Source of the DNA: JBAWVR01 sp964583845
GTDB lineage: Bacteria > Patescibacteriota > Minisyncoccia > Phycocordibacterales > GWA1-40-21
Assembly (NCBI GenBank): GCA_964583845.1
Contig: CAZOXG010000006.1
Coordinates: forward strand, 1-35,231
Direction of reading: 5' to 3'
Length of the DNA stretch: 35,231 bases
Notes under the pieces: model-generated
What the model saw: only the letters and a program-made list of their open reading frames with translations
Databases searched by the model: none
Told to the model about the DNA's origin: nothing
Translations under genes and position numbers: made by a program
Shown here: piece after piece, positions 8,472 through 15,563 of the stretch
Numbering within the stretch: position 1 is the stretch's first letter
Layout of the letters: every line of letters starts with the position of its first letter

Positions 8472-8822
8472 ATGCATCACCACGATTCTATAAGAAAATT
8501 CGGCCGACCAACTGATCAAAGACGCGCTTTGTTGCGTTCTTTGGCCGTATCTTTCATTGAAAAAGGAAAGATTCAAACCACCGAAGCCAAAGCCAAATCT
8601 TTGCGCCCGATGATTGAAAAAATGATCACCAAAGCCAAAGTAGGTAACCTGGCTGCTCGTCGTTTACTTGTCTCAAAAGTCGGTGACAAGTGCGCAGACA
8701 TCTTGATTGTCAAGATTGCCCCAGAATTTGCAAAGCGTAATGGCGGTTATACCAGAATTACCAAATTAGCTGTTCGTAAAAGCGACGCTGCTAGTATGGC
8801 TCAGATTGATCTAGTAAAATAA
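8472..8822 (+). CDS. rplQ: Ribosomal protein L17 (bL17)
   Basis: Large-subunit protein near the exit tunnel. The 116 residues carry the family pattern: KFGRPTDQRRALLRSLAVSF, then a Lys-rich helix (KIQTTEAKAKSLRPMIEKMI), and C-terminal YTRITKLAVRKSDAASMAQI. The usual N-terminal MRH is here MHHHDSIRKFGR. It lies in its standard place after rpoA, 24 bases downstream. Confidence 0.96.
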   Translation: MHHHDSIRKFGRPTDQRRALLRSLAVSFIEKGKIQTTEAKAKSLRPMIEKMITKAKVGNLAARRLLVSKVGDKCADILIVKIAPEFAKRNGGYTRITKLAVRKSDAASMAQIDLVK

Positions 8823-8827
8823 AATTT

Positions 8828-9178
8828 ATGAAGAAAACATACACAATTGACGCCGCTGGAAAACGTTTGGGACGTATTGCTACTCAGGCCGCTATTTATC
8901 TTACTGGCAAGAACAATACTGATTACGCTCGCAATACTTATCCAGATGTTGAAGTTAAAATCGTCAATGCCTCAAAGATTGCCGTAGCAGAAAAAAAGAA
9001 AGTTCAAAAGAATTATAAAACTTTTTCTGGTTGGCCATCAGGTTTGAAAAATGAGTCTTTGGAACGTTTAGCTGCTCGTAAGGGTTTTGCCGCAGTTTTA
9101 GAGAACGCTATCTACGGAATGGTTCCAAGTAATCGTCTTCGCGCTCAAATTATGAAGAATTTAACTATCACCGAATAA
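8828..9178 (+). CDS. rplM: Ribosomal protein L13 (uL13)
   Basis: Early-assembly large-subunit protein. At 116 residues it is shorter than the usual 142 but keeps TIDAAGKRLGRIATQAAIYL, the basic middle part and the C-terminal NAIYGMVPSNRLRAQIMKNL. The typical YRHSGYPGG region is replaced by NYKTFSGWPSGLKNES, and the C-terminal tail is short. It sits five bases after rplQ and one base before rpsI. Confidence 0.94.
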   Translation: MKKTYTIDAAGKRLGRIATQAAIYLTGKNNTDYARNTYPDVEVKIVNASKIAVAEKKKVQKNYKTFSGWPSGLKNESLERLAARKGFAAVLENAIYGMVPSNRLRAQIMKNLTITE

Positions 9179-9179
9179 T

Positions 9180-9584
9180 ATGGAAAAAACTATTGAAAAA
9201 TATTTTGAAGGTGTTGGACGTCGTAAGACTGCTATTGCTCGCGCTCGTTTAACCAAGTCTTCTACTAACGGTTTGACCGTTAATGGTCAGTCTGTTAACG
9301 ATTACTTCAAGACCCATGAACTTCGCGTTACTGCGATGGAGGCTCTAACTAAACATGCAACCGCCGACAAATTTACTGTTACTGCCAAGGTTACTGGAGG
9401 TGGTATCAGTGGACAAGCTGAAGCTGTTCGTCACGCTATCTCTCGTGCTCTATTGAAAACTGATATTGAATTACGTAAACCTCTTAAGAAAGCTGGATTC
9501 CTTAAACGTGATCCACGTGCAAAAGAGCGCCGTAAATTCGGTCTCAAGAAAGCTCGTAAATCAGCTCAGTGGTCTAAACGCTAA
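9180..9584 (+). CDS. rpsI: Ribosomal protein S9 (uS9)
   Basis: Small-subunit head protein whose C-terminal tail reaches the P-site tRNA. The 134 residues include YFEGVGRRKTAIARARL, the glycine-rich VTGGGISGQAEAVRHAISRA, and the basic tail KERRKFGLKKARKSAQWSKR. The extreme C-terminus is the conserved S-K-R. It starts one base after the rplM stop and is the last gene of the operon; a terminator follows at 9596. Confidence 0.97.
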   Translation: MEKTIEKYFEGVGRRKTAIARARLTKSSTNGLTVNGQSVNDYFKTHELRVTAMEALTKHATADKFTVTAKVTGGGISGQAEAVRHAISRALLKTDIELRKPLKKAGFLKRDPRAKERRKFGLKKARKSAQWSKR

Positions 9585-9595
9585 AGATATACAAA

Positions 9596-9624
9596 CAAAA
9601 ACTCTCCGAAAGGAGATTTTTTGT
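9596..9624 (+). terminator. Terminator of the ribosomal protein operon
   Basis: The stem tctcc/ggaga with tetraloop gaaa (9603-9616) is flanked by an A run on the left and a run of T on the right, twelve bases after the rpsI stop. The A/T flanks extend the stem and could allow weak termination from both sides. Confidence 0.75.
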
Positions 9625-9642
9625 TTTCTTCCGTTTTTCTCT

Positions 9643-9736
9643 GTCATTGCGAGCAATAGCGAAGCAATCTAGACTTGAGATTAATTTCTTAAAACAATGC
9701 AAGGGTCTAGATTACTTCGCTATTGCTCGCAATGAC
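9643..9736. repeat. Long inverted repeat, gtcattgcgagc type
   Basis: The two 31-base arms at 9643-9673 and 9706-9736 are inverted copies with one difference (a G-U pair in RNA) around a 32-base spacer. The outer ends are gtcattgcgagc and gctcgcaatgac. This motif is widely scattered in bacterial intergenic DNA. It has no coding capacity and looks like a small non-autonomous palindromic element between the ribosomal operon and grpE. Confidence 0.85.
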
Positions 9737-9773
9737 GAATCATAATATGTAATCATTTGTAATTAGAATGCTC

Positions 9774-9800
9774 TTGATTTTATAAAAAATTTGCTATAAT
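9774..9800 (+). promoter_or_regulatory. grpE promoter (extended -10, leaderless)
   Basis: TTGATT (9774-9779) and the extended -10 TTGCTATAAT (hexamer 9795-9800) are separated by 15 bases. Six bases then precede the ATG at 9807, so the start codon should be the first transcribed triplet. Confidence 0.7.
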
Positions 9801-9806
9801 AGCCCC

Positions 9807-10415
9807 ATGCAAGACGAAAATAAAAAACCACAAGATACAGAATTAGAAGAAAAAACTGCCGAGGAAATCACCGAAACTGACGACGTTACCTTCGAAACCG
9901 AAGGTGATTCTGACATGCAAAAAGATCCAATGGATATTATCAAGAAACTCAAAGCCAAGATTAAAACTATTGAGGCAGAACGTATTGAATATCTCAATGG
10001 CTGGCAACGTGCCCGCGCGGACTATGCGAACTTCAAAAAACAAACCGAGGATGATCGCTCACAAATGATTGCCTACGCCAACAAGAATTTAGTCGAAGAA
10101 GTTTTACCCGTGATGGAAAGTTTTGATATGGCAATGGGGAACAAGGAGTCTTGGGAGCAGGTACCAGCCAATTGGCGTGTTGGAGTAGAATATATTGCTC
10201 AACAACTCCGCTCTATCCTAGAAAACCATGGCGTGACTGAAATCAACCCTCTCAATCAACCTTTTGACCTTACCAAACACGAAGCGGTCGCTCATGTCCC
10301 GGTTAATAAAAAAGAAGATGATCATAAAATCATTGCAGTAGTAAAAAAAGGTTATCTCTACAAAGGGTCTGTTTTGGTGCCAGCGAGAGTAAATGTCGGG
10401 GAGTTTAAAGAATAA
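9807..10415 (+). CDS. grpE: Nucleotide exchange factor GrpE
   Basis: Releases ADP from DnaK in the Hsp70 cycle. The 202 residues comprise an acidic disordered N-terminus (1-45), a long coiled coil (about 50-100, IIKKLKAKIKTIEAERIEYL then NGWQRARADYANFKKQTEDD), and the beta-domain with HEAVAHVPVNKKEDDHKII and the C-terminal YKGSVLVPARVNV. Length and motifs are normal. It is transcribed alone from a leaderless promoter and not joined to dnaK, which lies 1.1 kb downstream behind two orphan genes and a repeat. Confidence 0.96.
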   Translation: MQDENKKPQDTELEEKTAEEITETDDVTFETEGDSDMQKDPMDIIKKLKAKIKTIEAERIEYLNGWQRARADYANFKKQTEDDRSQMIAYANKNLVEEVLPVMESFDMAMGNKESWEQVPANWRVGVEYIAQQLRSILENHGVTEINPLNQPFDLTKHEAVAHVPVNKKEDDHKIIAVVKKGYLYKGSVLVPARVNVGEFKE

Positions 10416-10425
10416 AACCTAACGA

Positions 10426-10431
10426 TATAAT
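10426..10431 (+). promoter_or_regulatory. -10 box before the membrane protein at 10444
   Basis: TATAAT lies twelve bases before the ATG, just after the grpE stop. The predicted leader is about six bases. There is no clear -35. Confidence 0.4.
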
Positions 10432-10443
10432 TAAATTTCTTAT

Positions 10444-10956
10444 ATGATCAACAACATTGAAATAACAAAGAAGGATTTTTCTAAAATCACAAAAAACATT
10501 TCTTATATTCTTATAATAATTTCTATTTTTTGTTTTGTTACTGAATTCTACAAAGACAATAACGACCTAGGCTTGTTGATTGTTTTTTGTTTATTACTTG
10601 CTTACACCACTGGCTTTTTCTTATATGTCAATAAAGCAATAAAATACATCAAGACGAGATCGTATACATCAAATGTAATAAATCTCAGAACAATATTGGG
10701 TAAAATGTCTATATTATTTTTTTCAATATCTGTGTTGAGTATTATATTTTTAAATACTATTTCCTATAATGGTATTTGTCATAATTTTATGAGTGGTAGT
10801 AATCCATGTTCTTACTATATTTACTCGGTTGAGAGTGATGCATCATTACCCTTGGGACTTGTGCTAATAATTTCTATTCCAGCCTTGTTTATTATGTATA
10901 TAACTGGAATCATTTTTCAAAATCGATTGTCTAAAATAATGAAACAGCGAGACTAA
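10444..10956 (+). CDS. Four-helix membrane protein, unknown function
   Basis: 170 residues that I do not recognise. Four hydrophobic segments are visible, around residues 18-38 (ISYILIIISIFCFVTEFY), 45-65 (LLIVFCLLLAYTTGFFLYV), 88-108 (ILFFSISVLSIIFLNTI) and 135-160 (LGLVLIISIPALFIMYITGI). Between the third and fourth is a short loop with two cysteines (NGICHNFMSGSNPCSYY) that may form an extracytoplasmic disulfide. It sits alone between grpE and the gene at 11020 with its own -10 box. Confidence 0.7.
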   Translation: MINNIEITKKDFSKITKNISYILIIISIFCFVTEFYKDNNDLGLLIVFCLLLAYTTGFFLYVNKAIKYIKTRSYTSNVINLRTILGKMSILFFSISVLSIIFLNTISYNGICHNFMSGSNPCSYYIYSVESDASLPLGLVLIISIPALFIMYITGIIFQNRLSKIMKQRD

Positions 10957-10986
10957 AATACAGTGGGTATGGTTATGTTTTAACTC

Positions 10987-11013
10987 TTGACTCCTGCGTA
11001 GATTTGATATAAT
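10987..11013 (+). promoter_or_regulatory. Leaderless promoter of the gene at 11020
   Basis: TTGACT (10987-10992), 15 bases, then TATAAT (11008-11013) preceded by an extended TGA. Six bases separate the -10 from the ATG at 11020. Confidence 0.7.
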
Positions 11014-11019
11014 TGAAGT

Positions 11020-11328
11020 ATGTTAGCCTTACAAACCCGCAGCCAAATAATCCCTAAGGAAATACGTTTGCCGAACGGCAAGCTGGTTTTGGGTATATTC
11101 TTGGTTTCTGAAGAAAATGGCAAATTAAAGGCTAGATTGGTCTCCATTAAACCTCTTGAAGCTGGTCAAGGTGAAACCTTGACCAACGAAGTTTTGGCTT
11201 TGCCGGCCTACTATGAAGCCCAGACTATTACCCCAAAGAAATCTGTCTGTTCTGAATACTGTTTCAAAACTTTTAAAGACTTTTCATTTTTAACTAAACA
11301 ACTTACGAGAGCTCCAGCTCGTATATAG
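11020..11328 (+). CDS. Conserved-looking small protein, unknown function
   Basis: A 102-residue soluble protein that I do not recognise. It contains a short beta-rich segment (LPNGKLVLGIFLVSEENGKL and KARLVSIKPLE) and two close cysteines at about 79-83 (SVCSEYCFK). No membrane segment or signal peptide is seen. A good leaderless promoter (TTGACT, TATAAT ending six bases before the ATG) supports expression. The short repeat element begins eight bases after its stop, so it is probably a single-gene unit. Confidence 0.65.
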   Translation: MLALQTRSQIIPKEIRLPNGKLVLGIFLVSEENGKLKARLVSIKPLEAGQGETLTNEVLALPAYYEAQTITPKKSVCSEYCFKTFKDFSFLTKQLTRAPARI

Positions 11329-11336
11329 ATTTCTCC

Positions 11337-11468
11337 TGTATTGTCATTCCCGCGTAGGCGGGAATCCAGTCTTTTTGTATTAAGACAAAATTAAGATTCC
11401 TGGATCCCCGCGTTCGCTAGGATGACAGATAAGAATAGTTCCCAGTCTACACAGGGAATGACAATACA
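11337..11468. repeat. 132-bp element with 15-bp terminal inverted repeats
   Basis: The ends tgtattgtcattccc (11337-11351) and its exact complement (11454-11468) bracket two further internal units. One is the hairpin tcattcccgcgtaggcggga (start 11345), the other ccccgcgttcgctaggatga (start 11406). The element has no coding capacity and resembles a MITE-like or REP-like non-autonomous repeat. It occupies the dnaK upstream region. Confidence 0.8.
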
Positions 11469-11495
11469 AAAAAATATTAGCTCTTTTATTACTTG

Positions 11496-11528
11496 CCACG
11501 AGATAAAATTACTATTTATTTTTCGTGG
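11496..11528 (+). other. Short hairpin in the dnaK upstream region
   Basis: ccacga (11496-11501) pairs with tcgtgg (11523-11528) around an AT-rich 21-base loop, 24 bases before the dnaK ATG. There is no T tract. A regulatory role is possible but unproven. It does not resemble the CIRCE operator. Confidence 0.35.
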
Positions 11529-11552
11529 ATTTAACCTTATACAAAACATATT

Positions 11553-13460
11553 ATGTCTAAAATTATTGGTATAGATTTAGGTACCACAAACTGTGCTGTC
11601 TCTGTTATTGAAGGTGGTGAACCGCGTATTCTTGAAAACAGTGAGGGTGCTCGCACTACTCCGTCTATCGTCGCCACCTCAAAAACAGGTGAGCGTTTAG
11701 TTGGTCTCTTGGCTCGTCGTCAAGCTGTTACTAATCCAAAGAATACTATCTTTGGTATCAAACGTTTTATCGGTCATGAATTCGATGAGGCTCCAATTCA
11801 GAAAGATAAAGCAACCGTACCTTTTGAAGTTATAAAAGGCCCAACTGGTGGTGTAGAAGTGAAAATGCAGGACAAGAATTATCGCCCAGAAGAAGTTTCT
11901 GCGATGATTTTGTCAAAATTAAAAGCAGACGCTGAAGCTCGCTTGGGTGAAAAGATTACTGAAGCCGTTATTACTGTTCCAGCTTATTTCAACGACTCAC
12001 AACGTCAGGCTACTAAAGACGCGGGTAAAATCGCTGGACTCGATGTAAAACGTATTATTAACGAACCAACTGCCGCTGCTCTTGCGTACGGTTTCAACAA
12101 AAAGAAAAATGAAAAGATTGCCGTCTACGACTTTGGTGGAGGTACTTTTGATATTTCTATTTTGGAAGTTGGTGACGATGTTATCGAAGTTAAATCAACA
12201 GACGGCGATGCTCACCTTGGTGGTAAAGACATTGACCAAAAAATTCTCAACTATTTAGCTGATGAATTTAAAAAAGATCAAGGTATTGATCTTCGAAAGG
12301 ATACTTTGGCACTCCAGCGTTTAGATGAAGCTGCCGAAAAAGCAAAGATTGAACTTTCAACTGCTGTTCAATCAGAAATTAATATTCCTTTCATCTCTTC
12401 CGGTGCTAACGGCCCAATCCACTTCGCTCTAACACTAACACGTGCCAAATTGGTTGAGTTGACTCAGGAATTCATCGACCGCTCAATGGAAATTACCAAG
12501 CGTGCGATGGAAGCTTCACCATTTAAAGTTGGTGACATTAACGAAATCATTATGGTGGGTGGCCAGACTCGTATGCCCGCTATTCAAGAAGCTGTTAAGA
12601 AATTCTTCGGTAAAGAATTGCACATGGGTGTAAATCCCGACGAAGTCGTGGCTATCGGTGCCGCTATTCAAGGAGGTATCTTGGCCGGTGAAGTTCGAGA
12701 TGTTCTCTTGCTCGATGTTATTCCACTTTCTCTTGGTATTGAAACCATGGGTGGCGTAGCGACAAAATTAATCGACAAAAATACAACTATACCAACAACG
12801 AAATCACAAGTTTTCTCAACCGCCGCTGACAATCAGACCTCAGTAGAAATTCACATCGTTCAAGGAGAACGCTCTCTCGCTCATGACAACCGCTCTCTTG
12901 GTCGCTTTATTCTAGATGGTATTCCTACTGCGCCTCGAGGTATGCCACAAGTGGAAGTTACTTTCGATGTTGATAGTAACGGTATCTTGAGTGTCAAAGC
13001 AAAAGATAAAACCACTGGTAAGGAACAGTCAATTCGTATCGAAGGTAGTTCCGGTCTATCAAAAGAAGATATTGAAAAAATGAAACGCGACGCCGATGCT
13101 AACGCGGCTGATGATGCAAAAAAGAAGGAAGAAGTAGAAGTTCGCAACACGGCTGAACACATGGCTTACACCGCTGAAAAATCTTTGCGTGATAATGGTG
13201 ACAAAGTTCCAGCTGAAGTAAAGGCTGACGTTGAAGCCAAGATTGCCGAAGTCCGCAAAGTTAAAGATGGTCCAGATATGACCGTCATCAAAACTGCGAC
13301 CGAAGCTCTTTCATTGGCGATGCAAAAAATTGGCGAAGCGATGAGTAAACATGATGAATCAAAAGCTGGTACTCAACCTGAAGCCGGAACAAATCCAGAA
13401 CAAGGTGGTGGGGAAGCCGGAGACAATGTTCGTGATGCAGAGTTTAAGGAAAAGAAGTAA
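11553..13460 (+). CDS. dnaK: Molecular chaperone DnaK (Hsp70)
   Basis: ATP-dependent chaperone working with GrpE and DnaJ, both encoded nearby. The 635 residues show all landmarks: IIGIDLGTTNCAVSV at the N-terminus, VITVPAYFNDSQRQATKDAG, INEPTAAALAYGF, VYDFGGGTFDISIL, the linker VLLLDVIPLSLGIETMGG, and the substrate-binding domain with TTIPTTKSQVFSTAADNQ. The lid ends in a Gly- and Glu-rich tail (about 600-635) with the final residues FKEKK. Length is standard. No Shine-Dalgarno and no CIRCE element are visible upstream. Confidence 0.98.
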   Translation: MSKIIGIDLGTTNCAVSVIEGGEPRILENSEGARTTPSIVATSKTGERLVGLLARRQAVTNPKNTIFGIKRFIGHEFDEAPIQKDKATVPFEVIKGPTGGVEVKMQDKNYRPEEVSAMILSKLKADAEARLGEKITEAVITVPAYFNDSQRQATKDAGKIAGLDVKRIINEPTAAALAYGFNKKKNEKIAVYDFGGGTFDISILEVGDDVIEVKSTDGDAHLGGKDIDQKILNYLADEFKKDQGIDLRKDTLALQRLDEAAEKAKIELSTAVQSEINIPFISSGANGPIHFALTLTRAKLVELTQEFIDRSMEITKRAMEASPFKVGDINEIIMVGGQTRMPAIQEAVKKFFGKELHMGVNPDEVVAIGAAIQGGILAGEVRDVLLLDVIPLSLGIETMGGVATKLIDKNTTIPTTKSQVFSTAADNQTSVEIHIVQGERSLAHDNRSLGRFILDGIPTAPRGMPQVEVTFDVDSNGILSVKAKDKTTGKEQSIRIEGSSGLSKEDIEKMKRDADANAADDAKKKEEVEVRNTAEHMAYTAEKSLRDNGDKVPAEVKADVEAKIAEVRKVKDGPDMTVIKTATEALSLAMQKIGEAMSKHDESKAGTQPEAGTNPEQGGGEAGDNVRDAEFKEKK

Positions 13461-13462
13461 TT

Positions 13463-13497
13463 AAAAAGGCCGGCGGTCGCAAGTAGCGATCGCCGGC
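13463..13497 (-). terminator. Terminator of the minus-strand gene at 13521-13706
   Basis: The 12-bp stem (13469-13480 with 13486-13497, one G-U pair) has loop aagta. Read on the minus strand it is followed by a T run, giving an intrinsic terminator 23 bases after that gene's stop. On the plus strand, 8 bases after dnaK, it lacks a T tract but may still act as a 3' hairpin. Confidence 0.75.
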
Positions 13498-13520
13498 AAG
13501 GTGGGCAAGGTAGTGGATGA

Positions 13521-13706
13521 TCATTTCGGCAAAGTCATGCTGTATACTGCTAAAAAAAGTCCGATACTGATAAGGGTGGCAATGACCAACACCAAAATCT
13601 TTTTCCATCCCGAAATTTCGTGGCGCTTAAAATGGCGTTCATGAAGCTTTTCCCTCTGCAGTATCGCTTCCGCCGAAAAATCTTCTTTATACGGTTTGTC
13701 CGACAT
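13521..13706 (-). CDS. Small single-pass membrane protein, unknown function
   Basis: A 61-residue protein beginning MSDKPYKEDFSAEAILQREK. The N-terminal half is charged and probably helical; one membrane helix follows (about 36-56, ILVLVIATLISIGLFLAVY), and the end is SMTLPK. I chose the ATG at 13706 rather than the in-frame one 36 bases further upstream because it has a Shine-Dalgarno-like GAAAGGG seven bases before it, which most genes here lack. It has its own promoter and terminator and is the only minus-strand gene among the chaperone genes. Its GC content is visibly higher than the flanking spacer. I do not recognise the family. Confidence 0.65.
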   Translation of the reverse strand: MSDKPYKEDFSAEAILQREKLHERHFKRHEISGWKKILVLVIATLISIGLFLAVYSMTLPK

Positions 13707-13756
13707 GTTTTGACCCTTTCGAAAATTGAAAGTTAGGAACACTAGTTCAAATATAC

Positions 13757-13783
13757 ATTATAAGACTTTATCTATTTTGTCAA
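13757..13783 (-). promoter_or_regulatory. Promoter of the small membrane protein gene
   Basis: On the minus strand TTGACA (13778-13783) precedes TATAAT (13757-13762) by 15 bases. The leader to the ATG at 13706 is about 45 bases and contains the GAAAGGG ribosome-binding site. This is unlike the leaderless promoters elsewhere in the window. Confidence 0.65.
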
Positions 13784-13799
13784 ATAAATAGATCCTCGA

Positions 13800-13948
13800 T
13801 TTTTTATCGAGGAGAGTTAGTAAATTTTTTCTTGTCATCCTCGCGCGGGCAGGGACTCAAGAATCAGAAAAGTCCTATTACACAGAAGACTGGATTCCTA
13901 CCTTCGCAGGAATGACATAAGGACTTATTATTTCTCCTCGATAAAAAA
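13800..13948. repeat. Inverted repeat nesting a gtcat/atgac element before dnaJ
   Basis: Outer perfect 16-bp inverted repeats, ttttttatcgaggaga (13800-13815) and its complement (13933-13948), enclose a degenerate element. That element begins gtcatcctcgcg (about 13834) and ends ggaatgacat (about 13919). A third copy, tcctcgat at 13793-13800, can pair locally with atcgagga at 13806-13813, so two mutually exclusive hairpins are possible 20-170 bases before dnaJ. Confidence 0.75.
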
Positions 13949-13965
13949 TATTAAATTTTAAACAA

Positions 13966-15051
13966 ATGAATAACAAAGATTATTACAAATTACTCGGTGT
14001 CGACAAAAACGCCTCTCAAGAAGACATAAAGAAAGCCTTCCGTAAATTGGCGCATCAATATCACCCCGATAAAACCGGTGGTGACGACAAAAAATTCAAG
14101 GAATTCAGCGAAGCTTATTCTGTCTTGTCCGACGAAACCAAACGCAAACAATATGACGCCTATGGTAGCAACTATTCCAACATGGGCGGTGGACAGGCAG
14201 GTGGCAACCCTTTCGGTGAAGGTTTTGATTTTTCTGGATTTAGTCAAGGAAACGGGCAAGGCTTTGAATTTGATATCAATGATATCTTTGGTGACTTCTT
14301 CGGAGGAAATGGTGGCCGTCGTTCTCAGGAAAGACGCGGTAGTGATATTTCAGTGGATGTAGAAATAACTTTTGCCGAATCTATTTTCGGCGTAAATAAA
14401 ACTATTAGATTGCACCGAACTATTACTTGTTCTGATTGTCATGGCTCTGGGGCGAAAAATCCTAATGAGGTTATTAAGTGTCCTGATTGTAATGGCAAAG
14501 GAAGAATCACCACGACTAAACGATCTATCTTTGGGACTTTTGCCTCCGAATCTATTTGCGGTAACTGTAGTGGTACTGGAAAAATTCCTAAAGAAAAATG
14601 TTCAAAATGTCGTGGTGCCGGTGTAGCCAAAGAAACTTCAGAATTGGAAATAAAAGTTCCGGCCGGAATCAATCACGGTGAATCCTTGAGACTAACTGGA
14701 GCTGGCGAAGCTATTCAGGGAGGCAAATCTGGTGATCTATACATTCGCATCCATGTAAAAAAACATCCTATCTTTACTCGTGAAGGATCAAACCTACTTA
14801 TGACCCTAGAAGTGAAGCTTTCCGACGCTCTATTAGGGGCAGAAATACCGGTTCAAACTCTAGACGGGGAAATAGCCGTAAAAGTGCCGGAAGGGGTCAA
14901 TAATGGCGAAATATTGCGTCTAAAAGGCAAAGGTGTGCCTATCCTCAAGCAAAGAGGTGATATTTTGATCACTGTTAAGATTAAGATGCCAAATCGGCTA
15001 TCAAGAACAGCCAAACAGGCTATTGAGGAGCTTAAAAAAGAAGGGCTATAA
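13966..15051 (+). CDS. dnaJ: Co-chaperone DnaJ (type I Hsp40)
   Basis: Stimulates DnaK ATPase and delivers substrates. The J domain covers residues 1-68, with the HPD motif at 33-35 (QYHPDKTGG). A Gly/Phe-rich region follows (about 70-115). Four CxxCxGxG zinc repeats come next: CSDCHGSG, CPDCNGKG, CGNCSGTG and CSKCRGAG. Two C-terminal beta domains (VPAGINHGESLRL, VPEGVNNGEILRLKGKG) and a short dimerisation tail complete it. At 361 residues it is a full type I protein. It is separated from dnaK by the minus-strand gene and a repeat, so it is probably transcribed on its own. No Shine-Dalgarno is seen. Confidence 0.97.
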   Translation: MNNKDYYKLLGVDKNASQEDIKKAFRKLAHQYHPDKTGGDDKKFKEFSEAYSVLSDETKRKQYDAYGSNYSNMGGGQAGGNPFGEGFDFSGFSQGNGQGFEFDINDIFGDFFGGNGGRRSQERRGSDISVDVEITFAESIFGVNKTIRLHRTITCSDCHGSGAKNPNEVIKCPDCNGKGRITTTKRSIFGTFASESICGNCSGTGKIPKEKCSKCRGAGVAKETSELEIKVPAGINHGESLRLTGAGEAIQGGKSGDLYIRIHVKKHPIFTREGSNLLMTLEVKLSDALLGAEIPVQTLDGEIAVKVPEGVNNGEILRLKGKGVPILKQRGDILITVKIKMPNRLSRTAKQAIEELKKEGL

Positions 15052-15068
15052 ACAAACTTTTCTTTCCA

Positions 15069-15213
15069 ATGTCATTCCCGACCTGATCGGGAATCCAGGA
15101 CTCAGAATAAGTCATAATACAAAAATCATTGATCCCCGCGCTTGCCAACAAGAGTACTTCCATTTTCTAACATGGAATACCATGAAGAAAATTTGGTCGC
15201 GCGAGGATGACAA
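15069..15213. repeat. Degenerate gtcattcc/ggatgac repeat after dnaJ
   Basis: It starts with gtcattcccgacctgatcgg (15071), a hairpin-forming unit, and ends with gcgcgaggatgacaatt near 15213. The middle holds another unit (ccccgcgcttgcc) and a nested hairpin, ttccat/atggaa, at about 15160-15180. It is related to the elements at 11337 and 13800 but more diverged. Confidence 0.6.
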
Positions 15214-15248
15214 TTCGGAATATAAAATTGATTAAAAATATGAACACT

Positions 15249-15276
15249 AAAAAAGCGGGGTTTACCTGCTTTTTTG
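15249..15276 (+). terminator. A/T-flanked hairpin terminator downstream of dnaJ
   Basis: aaaaaagcggg (15249-15259) pairs with cctgctttttt (15265-15275) with one G-U, and the T run forms the 3' arm. It can probably terminate from both directions. It lies about 200 bases after dnaJ and just before the P-loop remnant. Confidence 0.65.
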
Positions 15277-15296
15277 TATGCGGTATTATATACAAC

Positions 15297-15502
15297 ATGA
15301 TTATCTTTATAAATGGCTCATGTAATTCCGGCAAATCAACCATAACCAAAATATTGGCTGCAAACTTTCCAACACTGCTAAATTGGAAATTGATCACGTC
15401 CGAGCAATGATTGACTGGATGCCTTTAGAACAGTCTATTCCAATAAATTTACAGAACGCGATTTCTTTAATTAAAAACTTTAGACATCATTTGGGGAAAT
15501 AA
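15297..15502 (+). pseudogene. Frameshifted, truncated P-loop kinase-like remnant
   Basis: The first frame starts MIIFINGSCNSGKSTITKIL, a clear Walker A P-loop (GSCNSGKST), and then loses sense at about 15371. The shifted frame continues NTAKLEIDHVRAMIDWMPLE through to KNFRHHLGK and stops at 15502. Joining the two gives a coherent start of a small NTP-binding kinase-like protein that ends at about 68 residues, far too short for such a family (usually 170 or more). It is therefore both frameshifted and C-terminally truncated. A gene decaying in place is the simplest reading; a sequencing error would explain the shift but not the truncation. Confidence 0.65.
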
Positions 15503-15563
15503 TTGACAATAACAATCTCACACCAGAATAAACAGCAGACTACATAATAGCTAAATTAAATAT

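Noticed and set aside
9466..9672. Plus-strand open frame over the end of rpsI
   Set aside because: It is a shadow frame of rpsI that continues through the terminator and into the inverted repeat.
11466..11552. CIRCE or other known heat-shock operator before dnaK
   Set aside because: Only a 6-bp hairpin (ccacga/tcgtgg) is present; it does not match the CIRCE consensus or spacing.
12881..13162. Minus-strand open frame inside dnaK
   Set aside because: Antisense shadow of a strongly coding gene, with no promoter or family resemblance. The same holds for the other long frames opposite ribosomal and enzyme genes.
9643..15213. CRISPR array
   Set aside because: The repeats are palindromic, of unequal length and spacing, and lie between different genes; there are no regular repeat-spacer units and no cas genes.
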